A stretch of DNA of 64,000 nucleotides from Prosapia bicincta (lineage: Eukaryota > Arthropoda > Insecta > Hemiptera > Cercopidae): assembly GCA_036971475.1 (NCBI GenBank), contig JBAIZL010000001.1:135974192-136038191 (forward strand), written 5' to 3'. Both the position numbers and the translations under genes were made by a program. Positions within the stretch are counted from its first letter, which is position 1. Each line of letters starts with the position of its first letter. A model generated the notes under the pieces. That model ran no database searches. It worked only from the letters and a program-made list of their open reading frames with translations, and was not told where the DNA came from. This document shows, piece by piece, positions 26,398 to 38,065 of this stretch.

Positions 26398-27102
26398 TTT
26401 TTCAACACCATAAGTAACCTCTTGCTAATTTTGTACTCATGCGTACTCATCTCCTAAATGAATGTTGAAAAGGCACCATAGGAGAGACAATAATTATTCT
26501 TTAACTATATCAAAGTTTTGTTAAAAGATTTCGACGCGTAAACTTGCTGTGAACGTTTAAAATAGATTTGGAAAAAGAAACATTTATCACAATGACTGAA
26601 TTTTCAAAGAGATACTTTAAAATTACTCATTGCTTTGAAGGTGTTTTCTTCTTTTCTAATACTGAATACACGGCCTCGGATGCAACAACAGGGGACTATA
26701 TTTCTCCGCAGACGTATCGAGATGCACTTTATCGTAATGCTTTCACCCTTTGCTTTTGTAGAACCACTATTATTCATCTCGCAGGGAAGGTTTCGTCCCG
26801 CTCTCACAGCAACAAAGAGATATTTTATCGCCGATAAGGCTTTGAAAGTGATAAATGAGCTTGGCGTTTAGGTGGAAACATGGGATATCCATATTGTCGG
26901 ATGGGGTTACAGGAGGCTCTATTAATAAGCGGCTAATCCCTAAGGTCACTCAATGCCATTGGAAAGCATCTGTCGTGTAGGGATATAGGTGAGTTTATGG
27001 AACCATATGGCATGACGCAACGAATTAAGGGAGTTTATCTCACACAATTATAAAGATCAATGCATCCTGTAAAGTGTTAGAACATGCTCAAAGCACTCAC
27101 AC
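26398..27102. repeat. E block, copy 1, proximal part
   Basis: Starts at TTTTTCAACACCATAAGTAA and is collinear with 50480-51060 and 51508-51600. In the third unit this block directly follows the end of body D. Here 13.4 kb (13009-26397) lies between the end of body A and this point, so copy 1 appears to have been split by a large insertion. Confidence 0.8.
26635..26871 (+). other. Open frame shared by two E-block copies
   Basis: A 78-codon frame beginning MKVFSSFLILNTRP. The copy at 50709-50990 runs 93 codons and lacks the stop that ends this one (GTTTAG here, GTTAAG there). Between them most residues agree, with several conservative changes (Val/Ile, Ala/Ser, Phe/Ser). The overlapping frame at 26568-26837 is open only here. 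The function is unknown and selection is untested. Confidence 0.2.
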
Positions 27103-27104
27103 TT

Positions 27105-27915
<811 letters not shown>

Positions 27916-28441
27916 ATGAAAGTATCGTTTTTGTTTAAAGAGGAAATAAAAAGTGGGCTGAAGAAGGACGGGAGTTGATGAAGAAGGAATATTAGATAGA
28001 TTGACAACTTGAATTAACCTGCTTCTTTATGTCCTGGAGTCTGTGGAGTGCTATCGTCGTTTAGGGGATTGTCCCAATCGTGGTACTTGTGTCGTGACTT
28101 AAGTGCCATGGGACGTCATTGGACTTCTCAACCTTTAGATGTAGCTTTATTTCAGCCTTATTTTGGAACAGTATTTGAACAGAATAGATCTATAATCACT
28201 TCTCTTTATTAAATGTATTGCAATAACAGTTCATTGTAGGTATTCTTTGGTTAAAAAGTGAGTTAGCAAAATATTTAAAATAATAAACCAACCTATACGC
28301 TTGGAATACAAAGTTCTGTTCACAGTAATTGATTTAATCCTTTACACCTTATCTTAGAGTTTAGAATATTTAGTTTCTTTATTGTTTAGGATTTTGTTTT
28401 TATTATTTTCATTAAAATTATCTTTTATATTTTTTTTACAG

Positions 28442-28480
28442 GAAACATTTGTGGACTGGGGACAAGCGGTTACTATTTGG
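28442..28480 (+). other. Candidate 39-bp micro-exon
   Basis: A pyrimidine-rich run ending TATTTTTTTTACAG is followed by 39 bases and then GTAAGACATG. Acceptor and donor both fit the consensus. The length is divisible by three and all three frames are open; frame 0 reads ETFVDWGQAVTIW. It lies in a stretch (about 28150-28760) with no counterpart in the other E-block copies. I do not recognise the peptide. If real, the window lies within a long intron of a plus-strand gene. Chance splice sites are common in AT-rich DNA. Confidence 0.3.
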
Positions 28481-28769
28481 GTAAGACATGATTTACAGTT
28501 CCTTTTTTGAAATAGCTTTGATAAATTTTTTATTTGATAAACTTATTAATTGGATATTACAAACACAAACTCAAATTTCATCTGCTATTTTACTAATATG
28601 GTATACATTCTTTTAAATAACGTCTTTCCGAAAGAATCTGAGATTTATATTTATTAAATCTGTGTATCATTCACTGCAAAGTTTTCCGGGTAATTGCTGC
28701 CCTAAGCTGGTATTTTATACAAAAAGTTTACCTTATTTAACAACCTCACTGCTCTGTTGCAAAACTATA

Positions 28770-29860
28770 TAACGTGATAAAACGCTCGCCTTAAGTTACT
28801 GTCGGGTCACCTAAACGAAAGAAAGAGCGTTTTCCAAAAAATCACGGAGTCCCTAAATTTGTAGCGCGACCTGAAAGTGTCAATATATATACAATAAGCC
28901 AGGAAGAATCTTTCACTCCTGTGAGAGGGACAGTACGAAGCCCTGCACTGTAGTGGTAGTCTGAGATCTACAGGGCACATGACCGAAGCCTTTGTTACGA
29001 CCTTGAAGTTATTATAATGTCATCTCCAATGGTTGTACAACATCCTCGATAAATCTCACGATCTTGAAATATTCAGGAGGCCTTGGCATTAGTCGATCCT
29101 CTCCTCCCTTCCAATTTAATATTATTCATGAAATTCTGAAAGCCTAGCTCTTCTCTTCACTCTGGAATTTGCTTTGAAGAGCTAATTAGAACATGTAACG
29201 GTTCTTTAGGTTTAAAGAAAAACAAACTTAATATCTTATTATAAGTTTAAACAACAGCATACTTTTTGCTGGGACACTGCTCGAGATCTTTGCTTCCAAG
29301 CGGGCGCTTTAAAGTAGACCAAACAGATAAAGACAGAGTAAAACTACTCAAAACACTTATCTACTGGCTCGTAAAACTGTCTTTTATACTCTTCCTTCCT
29401 TTTACCTTTGTATAGACAAGTGCTTTAACAGAGCAAACAAAGGTTATTACGTACTTAGGAAATTAAAAGGCTGCAGTAGAAGGGAAGGATAAAACTTATA
29501 GGTTCGGCTCTGTAACCTGATGTCATGTAACCTTCTATAAATAAAAAAAAAAAACACCAATCACTTTCGTAGAATTTAAATTCGACTTCTGTCATCATAT
29601 GGCAGCTTGTGAATCTCTGAGGTTTACATTTGAAGCGATTTAATTTGAATTGAGCGAATATCTTGCTTTCTTTATATTCCATACTTGCTGCTTTTTCAGC
29701 TTACAACATATAGTGGGCATTTTTACCGAATTCTGTGTTCTCCAGAATGGATCCAGTTGGTGTTGGCCATTATCTATTTGCGTAAACCAAATTAACTGTA
29801 GTAACAGTTAGAAGTGTTAGAATTTATTTTAACAGCTCCCTAACTCGATGGCTCATCAAC
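28770..29860. repeat. E block, copy 1, middle part
   Basis: Collinear with 38066-38940 and 52424-52960, for example TAAGTTACTGTCGGGTC, CTCCTCCCTT and ATGTCATGTAACCTTCTATAAA. The copies have drifted by short indels. No coding signal was seen. Confidence 0.75.
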
Positions 29861-29918
29861 GGCTGCTTCTGAAATAAAATATTGATGAGAATTATTTGCA
29901 TACGATATTTTTTTCTAA
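29861..29918. repeat. 58-bp direct repeat, left member, abutting the TIR element
   Basis: GGCTGCTTCTGAAATAAAAT and the 38 following bases pair with 30446-30503 without any gap, with about 9 mismatches. The sister E block at about 39320-39375 shows only one such segment. Confidence 0.75.
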
Positions 29919-30445
29919 CACGTTCGCTACCGCAATGTTAACAAAATAGCTATTGTTACTTACACAGGATGTAAACTTGTCACAAGTGATGGGTGCGTTT
30001 GTCAATATTCTGTTGCCCTACTGTATATGGAACACAAATGTAAACATATTTTGTCTCTGGTACAATATTGTTTATATTGTCAGCATCTTTTGACTAAGAT
30101 ATGTAGCTATATAAGCAATCAGTCCAGCGAAGCCGAGTTAGTTTAGAGTTTGTTGTTACAAGCCTTTGTATGACATTTCTGTTTTTACGTGTAAATAGTG
30201 TTATTTTCAATATATTAGACATCTAAACCACTAAAAACAGCAAAAACAAAACTATAAAACAAATACACATATGCCAAGGGTATGTATGAAGTATAATAAG
30301 TTATTAAAACAACTTTCCCCTTTTGGTCTGTAATGAAGGTCAGGCCCACGTTACATGGTTTGTGCGGAAAGATCGAATTCTTAGCGTCGGCCACTCGTGC
30401 AAAAACAGACGGCGCATATTTGCGCCGCTCGGTAGCGAACGTGTT
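29917..30445. mobile_element. Non-autonomous 529-bp DNA transposon with 16-bp TIRs
   Basis: The left end AACACGTTCGCTACCG is the exact reverse complement of the right end CGGTAGCGAACGTGTT. A GC-rich subterminal palindrome (CGGCGCATATTTGCGCCG) lies just inside the right end. The interior has no transposase; the plus-strand frame 30323-30535 runs through the right end and is incidental. The sister block C lacks the element. Superfamily is uncertain: the TTAA or TA target duplications expected of piggyBac or Tc1 are not obvious, and what flanks the ends is a 58-bp direct repeat. Confidence 0.75.
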
Positions 30446-30503
30446 GGGTACTTCTTAAATAAAATATTGATGAGATTTACTTGCATACGAGACATTTATC
30501 TAA
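30446..30503. repeat. 58-bp direct repeat, right member
   Basis: GGGTACTTCTTAAATAAAAT and onward, ending TTTATCTAA. It starts at the first base after the right TIR, as its partner ends at the left TIR (overlap AA). Beyond it the sequence (CTCATTTTCGTCACAGG) resumes collinearity with 39355 onward. Confidence 0.75.
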
Positions 30504-32229
30504 TCTCATTTTCGTCACAGGTTATTTTACATTAAATCGGTAACAGCTGCTGCGAAATTGCATAGAGAACGCCGTGTATTGTCAGTTTGAATCTGCTATG
30601 CACGTTATTATATATTTGTTGGATATTATTGGCGGGCTCAAGATTTAAAAAATCGTCCAAACAACGGGTTTAATTAAGTCTAGTTGAATGATTAACTACT
30701 AAGTTCGCTAATATTCTATTTACATATAACATGAACTAAACCTTCACTAAAGCGTTTACTCTCCTCGCTACATTATAAACTCTTTTCAAACTCTTCTGCT
30801 AGTGGTAATGTCTAGTGATTAACACCCGCTGATTGTAAACGTTTCCATGGATTATTACGAGGAAGATGGGGCAATGTGCGAAAATCAAGGGCACAATCAA
30901 GCTCTCTCTCTCTCTTTCTCATAAATACTGATTTACTAATATTGAATAGTTGAAACAAATAGGTTCGAATATCCATTCATATAAATAAAATAAATATTTA
31001 TACTGTAAACGTATACACACAGTGACCCGGAAGAAATAGGAACTCTTTCAAAGCTTGTTCCTCAGGGAAAATAATGAGAAAGGTTTATATAAACATAGGC
31101 GTGGAAATGGTTCGACTGCGGATTACAGATGCCTACAGCAGACGGTTTTGCCTACATTTCATTTTCTTCGTTACAATGAAAGTCTACTAAAACTTGAGAC
31201 CAGTTTTATTCAATTAGAAATGGGATTCACTGTAGTTTAATTCATTTGCTCCTCCTCAAATATCATGAGTTGCCTGCGCCGCACAATTTTCTCCAAGTAT
31301 TACAAATGTATCTATAGCTCCTAACTATTCATCCACAAAATTGTAGAAATTTCATGCAAAATTATTTTATACTTTCTAATCAGTTTTAAAAACGTGGTAT
31401 ATTAAACAAATGATTTATTTATTATTATATGTATTTTAGTCTTACGTCAGGGTGATAGTTTTCAATCGATTTTGTAACATAATTTGATACAACATAATTT
31501 GATTTTATGTTATAGGTTTACTTTAGAACAAACAGAAGTTAATTTATTGATGTTTCTGTTTTGATTATTCCACGTTGGTTTGAAGTTAATTTGTTGATGT
31601 TTCTGTTTTGATTATTCCACGTTTGGTTTGAAGGGAATTTCGTTGTAGCTATTTTTTTTGATAAAAACACGTTTGTCTTAGAAATATTAACAGGTATTTT
31701 AGCTTACAAAATATACTTTAAGCAGCGGAAACCATGAATCTGTAACGAGGTAAGCTGCGGAAAGCAATGTAGACTAAATTAAATATCACACTTTAGAACA
31801 ATACGTCACATCCGGTTTTAAATAGATTCTGTGTAGCTATGGGCCTGTTTTAGTGTGTATTTGAGTTTTAATTGTTTGAAGAAGATTTTATTGTTGTTTA
31901 TGAATTAATTTTTTTTCTTCGGTTCATGTTATAGTTTACATTACTTTGCACCAGTTTTCGTCGAACCTTTTATAGTAAGCCCCCAGGTTAAATTGATGTT
32001 TGGGTGCTACAACTAACGTTTATCATATCGGTCCTACATATTGTTCCTCCTTTTATCTCTTATCAGTATTATCTCCTTACATATATATAAAGCGGATAAC
32101 TGAAGAGAAAATCTGCAACTTTCCCAGCCAACACAAACAAACATTATGCGGTACACAGGAAATAGGTCTAAATTGATATGCATTATGACTTCGTATATTA
32201 AAGGAAAATGCTAAACCTATAGTAGGGGA
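30504..32229. repeat. E block, copy 1, distal part
   Basis: Shares AGTGGTAATGTCTAGTGATT with 39670 and 53131, so at least 30504-30860 is E block. It holds a short (CT)n run at 30901-30926 and a 47-bp tandem duplication at 31538-31632. From about 30930 to 32229 I find little resemblance to the other copies and no gene. Confidence 0.55.
31538..31632. repeat. Two-copy tandem duplication (about 47-bp unit)
   Basis: GATGTTTCTGTTTTGATTAT followed by TCCACGTT and GGTTTGAAG occurs twice head to tail with one or two differences. It is a recent local duplication. Confidence 0.85.
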
Positions 32230-32790
32230 TGCATTCCGACCGTGGGAGTAGGTCTACGATATGTAGGTTGTGTATGTAGAGCAACACAAACTGTTATTGT
32301 CCATAAAGCTCCCCACCCTCAGCGGCAAATCTAGACAATGGAGTGTATTAGAATGTACACAAGAAAACCAAATAAGGATCCATTTGGTCGACTGTCTTTT
32401 GTATTTGCTCGGAAACAGTCGAAACCAAATACAAAACGTAATGACATTGGCAAACACTCACGGTACATATTGGGAATAGAATATGTAGAAGTGATCCATC
32501 TATATCCGCAAACAGTAGCTTTAGGGGAGAGATCTCTTTGTTTTGCCTTCTTAATGGGTATTGCTTTATTTCCATTAAGTGTAAAAATTGACCGATTTCA
32601 GGCGCGTGTCTGAGCGCTGCTACTCCATGAGTGTGACCACCACATCTTCCCCTGACGTGTTTGTTTATTGGAGGTCTTACTATTTCGTCTAAATTCTCAT
32701 TCCTGTTCAATCATTATATAAGTGTGTATATCTGGCTCATAGATGTAGGAACAAGGGCCAACGTAATTTAAAATATCAAAAATAATAATA
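32230..32790. repeat. F block, copy 1 (satellite left flank)
   Basis: Shares AACAGTCGAAACCAAATAC, AATATGTAGAAGTGATCCAT and GATGTAGGA-CAAGGGCC with 41871-42413 and 54111-54711. In the third copy the 122-bp satellite begins about 40 bp after that last motif. Short frames on both strands (for example 32270-32479 and 41932-42147, both ending NVMTLANTHGTYWE) recur because of the duplication. Confidence 0.85.
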
Positions 32791-32875
32791 TTAATAAATA
32801 AACGACAATAACCCTTGCTACAAATATTTAAATAATATAGATTTTGTATAGATTTTTAATACTCCCATAGATATC
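32791..32875. repeat. Degenerate remnant of one satellite unit
   Basis: AATAAATAAACGACAATAAC, then TTTGCTAC-like sequence, AAATATTTAAATA and TATAGATTTTGTATAGATTT in the order of the 122-bp unit but shortened. It sits exactly where the arrays start after the other F blocks, so an array here either collapsed or never grew. Confidence 0.6.
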
Positions 32876-35800
32876 AGTGTTTAGTAGCATTTAATTGAGA
32901 TCTGGTTCCTTAAATTTCCTTTACGCGGACAACCCAAAGAAAACCTCATTATCGACAATGAATACGTTTATGCGCTGTAATTCAGCGGAGAGGAAGTCTC
33001 TGGTATGGGACCAGAAATTACTATAGCTTCCCCTGTTGTTATGAAAAGATGTTCACTAGGTCTTGTCAAAAAGTCTTTCCTTTACTTCCATATTCTTCGT
33101 GCAAATCGTGTAGCGTGTTGACACCTCCATAAGGCCTCGGTAGAAGCATCTCCATTGTACGGCGCTGTCCTCGCGATGACTGACGCACGTTTATTCCAGA
33201 TGAGGGAGTTTTATGCTATCTACTTATTCACATCAGTATTTGCAATGCTTTATTAATTGAAAAGTATAAAGTGGTGGTTTGAGATCAACTTCAGTTAAAG
33301 AGAGTATATATATGTATAGGTGACTAAATTCTTCAATATGGAACTAGAATTAAAAAGCGTTATGATACTCTTATATGGGTAAAAAATAACAACAGTAGCC
33401 ACACTTGATGAAGCAATAAGATATAGAAATAAACAGGGCCCAATAGCCATTCGCACCTCAAACAGCACCCTGTTCGTTCAGATTATCTCAAAAGAAAATG
33501 AATAGAGAATACATAATAACATTATTAAAGGTATTGTAACGTACGGAAGTGAAGAATGGCAAATCAAAGATCGATTGGAAAAAAAATACTAAATAATACA
33601 AAGATGGACTTTTGGCGTAGATCTCCAAGAAAGTAAAGGCTTGAAAGAGTAACAAACAAGAGAATAAGAGAAATTATGGAATTCCACACACATTAACCGA
33701 TAAAGATAAAAACTAAATAGTTATTACGATACGGATGCAGAACAAATGAGAGAACGCCTGCTAAAGCAGATATTGAAATGGATTCTAGAGGGAAAACGTA
33801 AATGAGTTCGTCCAAGAGTTAGCTGGCCGAGAGTAAGTAACTAAGAGATGTAAGAGAAATGCCTGGAACAAGATGTATATATATATAGTTGTACCATAAT
33901 ATATATTCCTCTAATGTTCATGCGATAAAGGTATTTTGCTGGTCCCCCTAAATCACAAACTCAACCTACAAAGTTCTATTGTTTGGGGACCCAATAATCT
34001 TTTATATTATGTTTAAGATTTGTATTTCGTTTCGTCATGGACATATGCTATCTTCAGTGTTGATACACAAGACTAAAATATAAAGTAACGAGGGTGAATA
34101 TTGTTTTGAAAGGGGAAAGAAATGGTTATGCCAATGCTTTTTTGGTATGCCTAGGAGAATGTTACAGATGACGCAGTAATTAGTATCTTGATAAAATATC
34201 TGAAAATGTGAAAGGACAATTTGAGGAGGAATCATGATGCTAATTTCTAGTTACTAATATTGTGGAAGAGAAGGAAAGGAGTAAAGATAGTGAGATAACA
34301 TGCATATTTTAATATTTATTAAAGACTGCTTATTTTTCCCTTTAGGGAAATATATTTAAGCTCTACTATGAACAGGTCGAAGGTTGTTGTTGGCCCAGAT
34401 GTATTTGCAGATAACCTGCAGATGTCTAGGTTATAGACACAATGTACACAACGAACCACTTAGTTCTAAGTGCCCTATCCTCTTACACACCTGTCGGGGT
34501 GTCACAAGCAAACAAACGAGATGAAACTACAATCTTTTTTTTTTGGTTTTTTCGTCTATTTTAATAGAATAGGTTCAGTTACGTACAGTAGATGTTTTCT
34601 TAATGTTTAATATTGTAGTGTAACTCCTACAGGTTCAATAGAACCTACTAACGTATCTTTACCTATTTTTTTTTACCGAGCGTAAAACATTTCCCGTTAA
34701 ACTCTAGTTTTACGTACAACCGCGTATAAACGGCGGTTCCAAGTCATACCATGTAGTGTATTAAAGTTTAAGAATTCTGTAAAGGAAATCTGTAAAAATA
34801 AATAAATATATTTTTCTATCTAACAATTTTTTTTCTATCAAAGTAGAGTTTGACAAAGTTTCAAATATTTCAAGTGAAAGTAATTCCATAATTACGAGAG
34901 GTGGTTAAATAGCTGGGTACTCTCGTCAGCTAGTTAGATTCTTTCTGTAAAGCAGGGAATTCAGCCCCCTTGGAAGATTCTACTCACAGTATCTATAAGT
35001 TCAAACAAGGTTTTAGAATTCATTTCAAAATTAATTTTGCTTTTAAATACATAAAAGATGATTCGTCGTTGCTCACAAAATCATCCACGCTTACTCTCCC
35101 ACACCCACTCACCCACACCCAATCACCTACACCCACTTGCTCACAATTACTCAAAACACCTCACTAACCCTACGCGCACTCATCTATACACATTTACCCA
35201 CACCCATTCACCTAATAAATTTAATTCATTACAATTTTTTCGTTACTTTTTCAACTTTAGTAGGAATTTTTAAATTAAATTTTGTATCAATATATGCATG
35301 AAATGTAAGCCCTAAGCTTATAATAAATTCCTCGTTACAAATTGCTGGCATCTAGCGGCTGCGACCAGAACTAATCCCTTGCAAGTTATTAATTTTGTGC
35401 TTCGCAAACAATTGAAAAATTAGATAAAGCTAGTGTTTTCCCGTTTTAATCCCTTAAGCGGTTTAGTTTTGCGTAATTCAATGATGAGCTTTTTCGGTAG
35501 AAGGGGTTGGGCAACAGTTTCGAGTAAGCTTTGGGGTTTCTCCTGTGAAGTATGAGAACGACGTATGTTGGCAAATCCACACGCCATCTCTCTCCACCGT
35601 AGCGCTGCAACAAGGCAAATTATTCACATTTATTGGGCGTTTGGAGAAACCAATATTATCGTAGTTTACAACGGTTAAAATAAAACAGTTCACTCTAATT
35701 CCACTGCACAGTTTATTAAAAGAAACAGACTAGTTTCGTCGACGATGTCACCTTTATCAGTGCTTGGGTACTACTAATACATTTCATCAAGGTACATAAT

Positions 35801-37744
35801 TATAAATTAACCATAGGCTTATCGTACATCTATAAAACAAACAAGATAATACAATTAAAAATCAAACAATAAAGACATCCTAACCTACAGAAAGCAAAAC
35901 TCTTTACTCAGGAGAGATATCTATTTAACACTATTATTTACCTTATCATCAATATACTAACACTTAACAAGGCTAAAACTGTTTTAAAATATTTTATATA
36001 AATACCCGCTATATACTATTTACTTATACAATAAATTTATTACAAAACTATAACTAAAAACAGAAAATCAAGTTGAAGATTATTAAATAATTAATAAAAT
36101 TTACACATTACTTAAAACATTTTATCTAGCGGCAGCAATATTTTGAACCCTTATTAAGTCTTAAACAGAAAACACAGTAAGTAACTTAACTGAAAGAAGA
36201 AAATAACGACAAAACAACAAAAACTATAAAAAAGAAAACACTAAACTGATAAAACAACAAATGTTTAGCGAAATAACACAGAATGTAGAAAAAAAAATGG
36301 GAGGAACCCTGGAGCAGTTCTCCAAGGGTGTTGTCGGAGACATCTCGAAATTTGTTTATAAACCAGGTTTCTCAAGCATCAAGAGTGTTGTACCTCGCAC
36401 ATGTTTATAAAAACCAAGGATGGTCAGACTTAAAGAAATGCTGGTTGTCTAGGCAATGGTTGGCATCGCTGAGTAAGTATTCAGGTTTGTTGTTTTAAAA
36501 CGAGCAAAGTGTCCTAATACTCCTACGTCATTGGGCAATATATAATCCATTGCACATCTCTCATTTTATGTTATAAATTCCCAATTTCTCACAGTTATCT
36601 GTGATTGTCCTTAGGAGGTCCAAACAATCTATCCAAACTCCATCCTGAAGTAACTGACACTCGAAGTCTTCAATACATTATTAGGCCCTTCATAGCCACG
36701 CTATATAGCGGAGGGTTGTAAGCTACCCTAACCCAGCTGTATTTTTGTTTGCTCATCCCTGGCTAAGGTTGTTCTAGCCATTCTGTTTTTCTTAATATTG
36801 GCTTTTCTTATGATTTTAGATTACTTTTTACATCCTATAAACATAAGTAGATTGTGCATCGTTACAGTGTATCGGCGTGGCTGCCTTACACGCCTTTGTA
36901 AACGACAAACATAACCTCTCTCTCAGTGATCGCTCTCACACACCATCGCTTTCTTTAACATTATTTTAATCATTTTTATAAAAGCTTCCACACGATAGTA
37001 AAAAGTACATCGAGCTGGAGGTACCTACAAATCATAAAAAAATAATGTTTTGTAAGTTTTTAAAAAGTTTATTTTTGTGTGATATTTTTTGACCAAATTA
37101 AAATATTTACCGTAATTTTAAGCACTATTTATGGTTACCAAGGATTTAAACAAAAATTTATCTTAGCTTGAGATATATCTTCGTCTATTACCTGAACATC
37201 ATAACTACCTTAATTTGATGAAAAAACATATTCTACAATATTTATCACCTGTTAGGGGTGGCCTCAGCACAATGCGAAAAAACCTTGGAATCAATATAGT
37301 GCTTTTAAAGAAAGGTGTCTCAATATAAACCTCTTTGCCGCTCTCAGCAGAGCGCCCCTAAATAGACATTAAAGGCGCAAAGTTTAGAGACATATAAGAG
37401 ACGAGACGGAAGGTAAATTAAATTTTCTGTGACACGAGTCTGAAACGAAAGCTTTTACTTGACGGAGTTCGAGTTTTCCGTAACAGATAGCGCGTGACAT
37501 CTCTTGTTGCCTCACGTAATTAGCAGAATGTGTAGCAAAATTCCGAAAACTGATCCCGGCAAAACCTGACACTTAAGCATTCTGATCGTCTGCAGTGGGA
37601 ACATTGCATCAAGACTTCAATTAATGAGATACAACAGTAAGGGTTATGGAGATGTAAGAAATCCTACGATAATCAATACACGTGCAACGCTTGGCTGATG
37701 CAAAACTATAAAAGTGTTTTCAAAACATTTTTACCCATAAATAA

Positions 37745-37955
37745 ATAAAACCCTTTCAAACCACAACATATTTTTATTTATGGCCTGATGTACATTTCGA
37801 TTGTAAAGCAATCATCTTCAGAGGAAATAACTACAAGACTTCTTTTGGGCACTATAAGAAATGCGTCTTGTGGTAACGTCTTCTAAAGGTGATTGCTTTG
37901 CAATTGAAATGTACATCAGGACATAAATAAAACGTTAAGTAGTTAAAGAGGTTTA
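37745..37955. repeat. Foldback element, ATGTACAT family, copy C
   Basis: The inverted arms begin CCTGATGTACATTTCGATTG (37784) and end CAATTGAAATGTACATCAGG (to 37920), around a spacer of about 60 bp, and are flanked by AATAAA-rich sequence. It is the best-preserved member of this family. Confidence 0.8.
37784..37824 (-). ncRNA. Hammerhead-ribozyme-like motif, ATGTACAT family, core intact
   Basis: On the minus strand: CCT, core CTGAAGA, extra T, helix II GATTGC-TTT-ACAATC (5 pairs plus a mismatch at the loop), GAA, perfect palindrome ATGTACAT as helix III, cleavage base C, then AGG to close helix I (3 pairs). The facing plus-strand arm has CTAAAGG and is decayed. An independent member on the minus strand at about 45872-45912 also keeps CTGAAGA, GAA and ATGTACAT. 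Confidence 0.6.
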
Positions 37956-38065
37956 ATTTATTTATAATTAAAAATTTGGTTCTGCACTTGGGAGAGCCCC
38001 AACAGAAGTGATAACAAAATAGAGCTAATAGTATCCCAAAATGTTCAACGTAAATCGCCAAAAAT

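Larger units (their letters stand above)
32876..38065. repeat. Macro-repeat body, copy C
   Basis: Collinear with copy A from about 6800 (matching 32990) to 12960 (matching 37955), with a shortened CACCC tract (35080-35215) and a loss corresponding to A 11690-12370 near 37085. The satellite flank and the first 2.5 kb of the body are missing, as is the hammerhead segment at A 7805. The first 115 bp (32876-32990) have no clear relative. Confidence 0.8.

Noticed and set aside
26568..26837. 89-codon plus-strand frame
   Set aside because: Open only in copy 1; the copy 3 sequence has an indel that breaks it, unlike the neighbouring frame at 26635.
30323..30535. 70-codon frame across the right end of the TIR element
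   Set aside because: It crosses the transposon end into the 58-bp direct repeat, so it cannot be an ancestral gene.
30960..30975. GGTTCGAAT-like tRNA B-box word
   Set aside because: No A-box at the right distance and no cloverleaf can be drawn.
32254..32710. Overlapping frames on both strands in the F blocks, recurring at 41910-42251
   Set aside because: They recur because the F blocks are duplicates. The frames differ in start and end between copies, and the copy 3 sequence does not keep them at full length.
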